Source: Bacillus_BD sp963787345
GTDB lineage: Bacteria > Bacillota > Bacilli > Bacillales > Cytobacillaceae
NCBI GenBank assembly: GCA_963787345.1
Contig: CAWBCW010000011.1
Location: 186,001 to 250,000, forward strand
Direction: 5' to 3'
DNA length: 64,000 bases
Shown here: positions 62,371 to 64,000 of the stretch, piece after piece
Numbering within the stretch: position 1 is the first letter of the stretch
Layout of the letters: each line of letters opens with the position of its first letter
The notes under the pieces: model-generated
Told to the model about the DNA's origin: nothing
Seen by the model: the letters and a program-made list of their open reading frames with translations, nothing else
The model's database searches: none
Position numbers and translations under genes: made by a program

Positions 62371-63171
62371 ATGATCAATAATGAACGCTTGCTCCACAAA
62401 AATATTATCATAACTGGGGCTTCAAGTGGAGTTGGACTTTCGATTGCCGAGAGATGTGCAGCAAATGGAGCGAATTTAATTCTTCTTGCAAGAAGATGGG
62501 ATGTATTAAAAGACATTCAGGCCGATATACAAAAGCGCTATTCCGTCTCTGTTAGGATATTCAAACTGGATGTATCGGATACCGATGAAGTGAAAAATGT
62601 TTTTCAACAAATTCTTAAGGAGGTCGGGCAGATAGATGTTCTTGTGAACAATGCCGGATATGGAATCTTTCGGTCTGCACATGAAGTGTCAATTGAAGAG
62701 ACAAAAGGGATGTTTGCTGTGAATGTCATTGGTACGATGGCTTGTACAAATATGGTACTCCCTGTCATGATGAAACAAGAGAGCGGCCATATTATTAATA
62801 TTGCTTCACAGGCGGGGAAAATTGCAACTCCGAAATCGAGCGCTTATGCAGCTACGAAACATGCAGTACTCGGGTTTACCAATAGTCTTAGAATGGAAGT
62901 TTCAGACCAAAATATATTTGTAACAGCTGTCAATCCTGGTCCGATTAAGACGAACTTTTTTAAGATCGCAGATGAAACCGGGGCGTATGTGAAAAATGTT
63001 AAAAGCTATATGATTACTCCAGAGTTTGTAGCAGATCATGTTGTAGGTGCCATGTTAACGAAGAGAAGAGAAATCAATCTTCCAAGATGGATGAGCGCAG
63101 GAAGCATTCTTTTTGTTCTGTTTCCTCGATTGTTTGAACGTGCAGGGAAACCATTTTTAAATAAGAAATAA
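62371..63171 (+). CDS. yqjQ: Short-chain dehydrogenase/reductase (YqjQ)
   Basis: 266 residues: NAD(P)-binding ITGASSGVGLSIAE, LVNNAGYGIF, catalytic Ser (INIASQAGK) and YAATK. The C-terminal segment PRWMSAGSILFVLFPRLFERA is hydrophobic and may be membrane-associated. ATG 62371 is preferred; AGGTG is 5 bases upstream and GTG 62368 is adjacent. Substrate unknown. Confidence 0.88.
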   Translation: MINNERLLHKNIIITGASSGVGLSIAERCAANGANLILLARRWDVLKDIQADIQKRYSVSVRIFKLDVSDTDEVKNVFQQILKEVGQIDVLVNNAGYGIFRSAHEVSIEETKGMFAVNVIGTMACTNMVLPVMMKQESGHIINIASQAGKIATPKSSAYAATKHAVLGFTNSLRMEVSDQNIFVTAVNPGPIKTNFFKIADETGAYVKNVKSYMITPEFVADHVVGAMLTKRREINLPRWMSAGSILFVLFPRLFERAGKPFLNKK

Positions 63172-63201
63172 AAGAACAGCCTTAGAGGCTGTTCTTTATT
63201 T
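63171..63201. terminator. Bidirectional terminator
   Basis: AAAGAACAGCC and GGCTGTTCTTT pair around a 5-nt loop, between yqjQ and the MFS gene. Confidence 0.9.
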
Positions 63202-64000
63202 TATTGAAGCCCGGCTTTGCTTGTTTTTGTAGCTCGTGCTTTATAGACAAAGTATAGAGCTAAAGCAACGAAGGAAAGAGCGATCCCTGATAGATAAGGT
63301 AAGTCTATTGAAGTTTCATAGAGCCACCCGCCTAAAATTGGCCCAATAATTCTCCCTAAAGAATCAAAGGAAGATAAAAGTCCCGTTTTACTGCCGTGTC
63401 CCGTATCTGCGCTTTTCGTCAATAATGCTGATACAGTCGGCCGAATGACTCCATTACCAATCCCAAAAATGGTAATAAAGATGGCAGCAGTCAAGAAGTT
63501 GTATGTATACAAAATGAGGAAGAAACCAAGGGCTGATACGATTATTCCTCCTGCTATAACGGAACCTTCTCCAAACTTCTTCGTTAATCTTCCAATTAAA
63601 CCGCCTTGAACAACCGCACTAGCTAATCCCATAATCATGAACGTGTAGCCGAGTTCTACCGTGCCGATATTAGCTTTAACAGCCGCAAAGTAGGCGAAAG
63701 TTGACTCAAGGCCTGCAAGGGACAGTGAAATAAAAAGCTGAAGGAAAAAAAGAAACGACCCTGCTCCGGTAAATTCTGTCCAAATCGATTTCTTTTCGAC
63801 ATCGGGTTGACTCCTTTTTTCTGCTGATAAGGATTCTGTTAATAGAAACCATACGAGAAAAAAAGTTAATAATGATAAGCTGCCCGCCACGAAGAAGGGG
63901 GTGCTTAAACTAACTTTAGAAAAAATCCCGCCGATTGCCGGCCCAAAGACAAAACCGAGTCCGGTTGCAGCGCCGATAATCCCCATACCTTTGCCGCGAT
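63201..64000 (-). CDS. MFS transporter, 5'-partial at the window edge
   Basis: The frame stays open to base 64000, so the N-terminal part is outside. What is present starts in transmembrane helix 5 with motif C (GMGIIGAATGLGFVFGPAIGG) and covers the central loop (SLSAEKRSQPDVEKKSIW) and six further helices. The motif points to the drug/H+ antiporter type (TetA/Bmr-like). Substrate cannot be told. Confidence 0.85.
   Translation of the reverse strand, partial: RGKGMGIIGAATGLGFVFGPAIGGIFSKVSLSTPFFVAGSLSLLTFFLVWFLLTESLSAEKRSQPDVEKKSIWTEFTGAGSFLFFLQLFISLSLAGLESTFAYFAAVKANIGTVELGYTFMIMGLASAVVQGGLIGRLTKKFGEGSVIAGGIIVSALGFFLILYTYNFLTAAIFITIFGIGNGVIRPTVSALLTKSADTGHGSKTGLLSSFDSLGRIIGPILGGWLYETSIDLPYLSGIALSFVALALYFVYKARATKTSKAGLQ

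Noticed and set aside
1..64000. Prophage, integron, CRISPR array or defence island
   Set aside because: No integrase, phage structural gene, regularly spaced repeats or defence-type genes were found; the window is mostly conserved chromosomal backbone.

Overview
The window is an AT-rich stretch of a spore-forming Firmicute, almost certainly a member of the Bacillaceae. The evidence is the intact spoIIIA locus, spoIVB and spo0A, SigE- and SigH-type promoters with 0A boxes, a T-box leader, and gene order that follows the Bacillus subtilis yqhO to yqjQ segment closely. No phage, IS transposase, CRISPR array, rRNA or tRNA gene was recognised.

Layout. 1-3.8 kb: a B12-dependent ribonucleotide reductase gene (nrdJ, 5' end outside the window) split by two group I introns that flank a 30-nt exon; intron 1 carries a frameshifted LAGLIDADG endonuclease gene. 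4.2-9.9 kb: a ccsA/resC-like gene, then yqhO, yqhP, yqhR, a yqhT-type aminopeptidase and efp. 9.95-10.18 kb: an unannotated structured RNA with its own promoter and terminator, with a 6S-RNA-like shape. 10.2-15.6 kb: the spoIIIA operon (AA-AH) behind a SigE promoter; spoIIIAF is frameshifted and spoIIIAD appears to start with AUU. 15.7-26.3 kb: accBC (with a FapR-like operator), yqhY, nusB, xseAB, ispA, dxs, tlyA, argR, recN. 26.5-28.9 kb: spoIVB and spo0A. 29-30 kb: a glycerophosphodiesterase and a DUF2627 gene. 30.2-39.6 kb: the branched-chain keto-acid (bkd) locus, with the activator BkdR and a clear sigma-54 promoter. 39.7-44.5 kb: methylmalonyl-CoA mutase (mutA, mutB) and its chaperone meaB. 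44.5-47.7 kb: brxB and an arginine-type ABC transporter whose binding protein looks circularly permuted. 47.8-54.2 kb: a YqjA-like exporter, an L,D-transpeptidase, prli42, methylmalonyl-CoA epimerase, an acyl-CoA carboxyltransferase, an M20 peptidase and DNA polymerase IV. 54.4-64 kb: gnd, zwf, rnz, a T-box-controlled NSS transporter, namA, proI, an SDR gene and a partial MFS transporter.

How the genes work together. The bkd operon turns valine, isoleucine and leucine into branched acyl-CoAs. Propionyl-CoA from this route can be carboxylated (PccB), epimerised (Mce) and rearranged to succinyl-CoA (MutAB, with MeaB). MutB and NrdJ both need adenosylcobalamin. The spoIIIA, spoIVB and spo0A genes are central sporulation genes. 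Compared with the B. subtilis order as I remember it, yqhQ, aroQ, yqhV, folD and ptb are missing from their usual slots.

Most notable: the nrdJ double intron with a ten-codon exon; the ArtP-like binding protein with its C-terminal segment moved to the front; and the structured RNA between efp and spoIIIAA.
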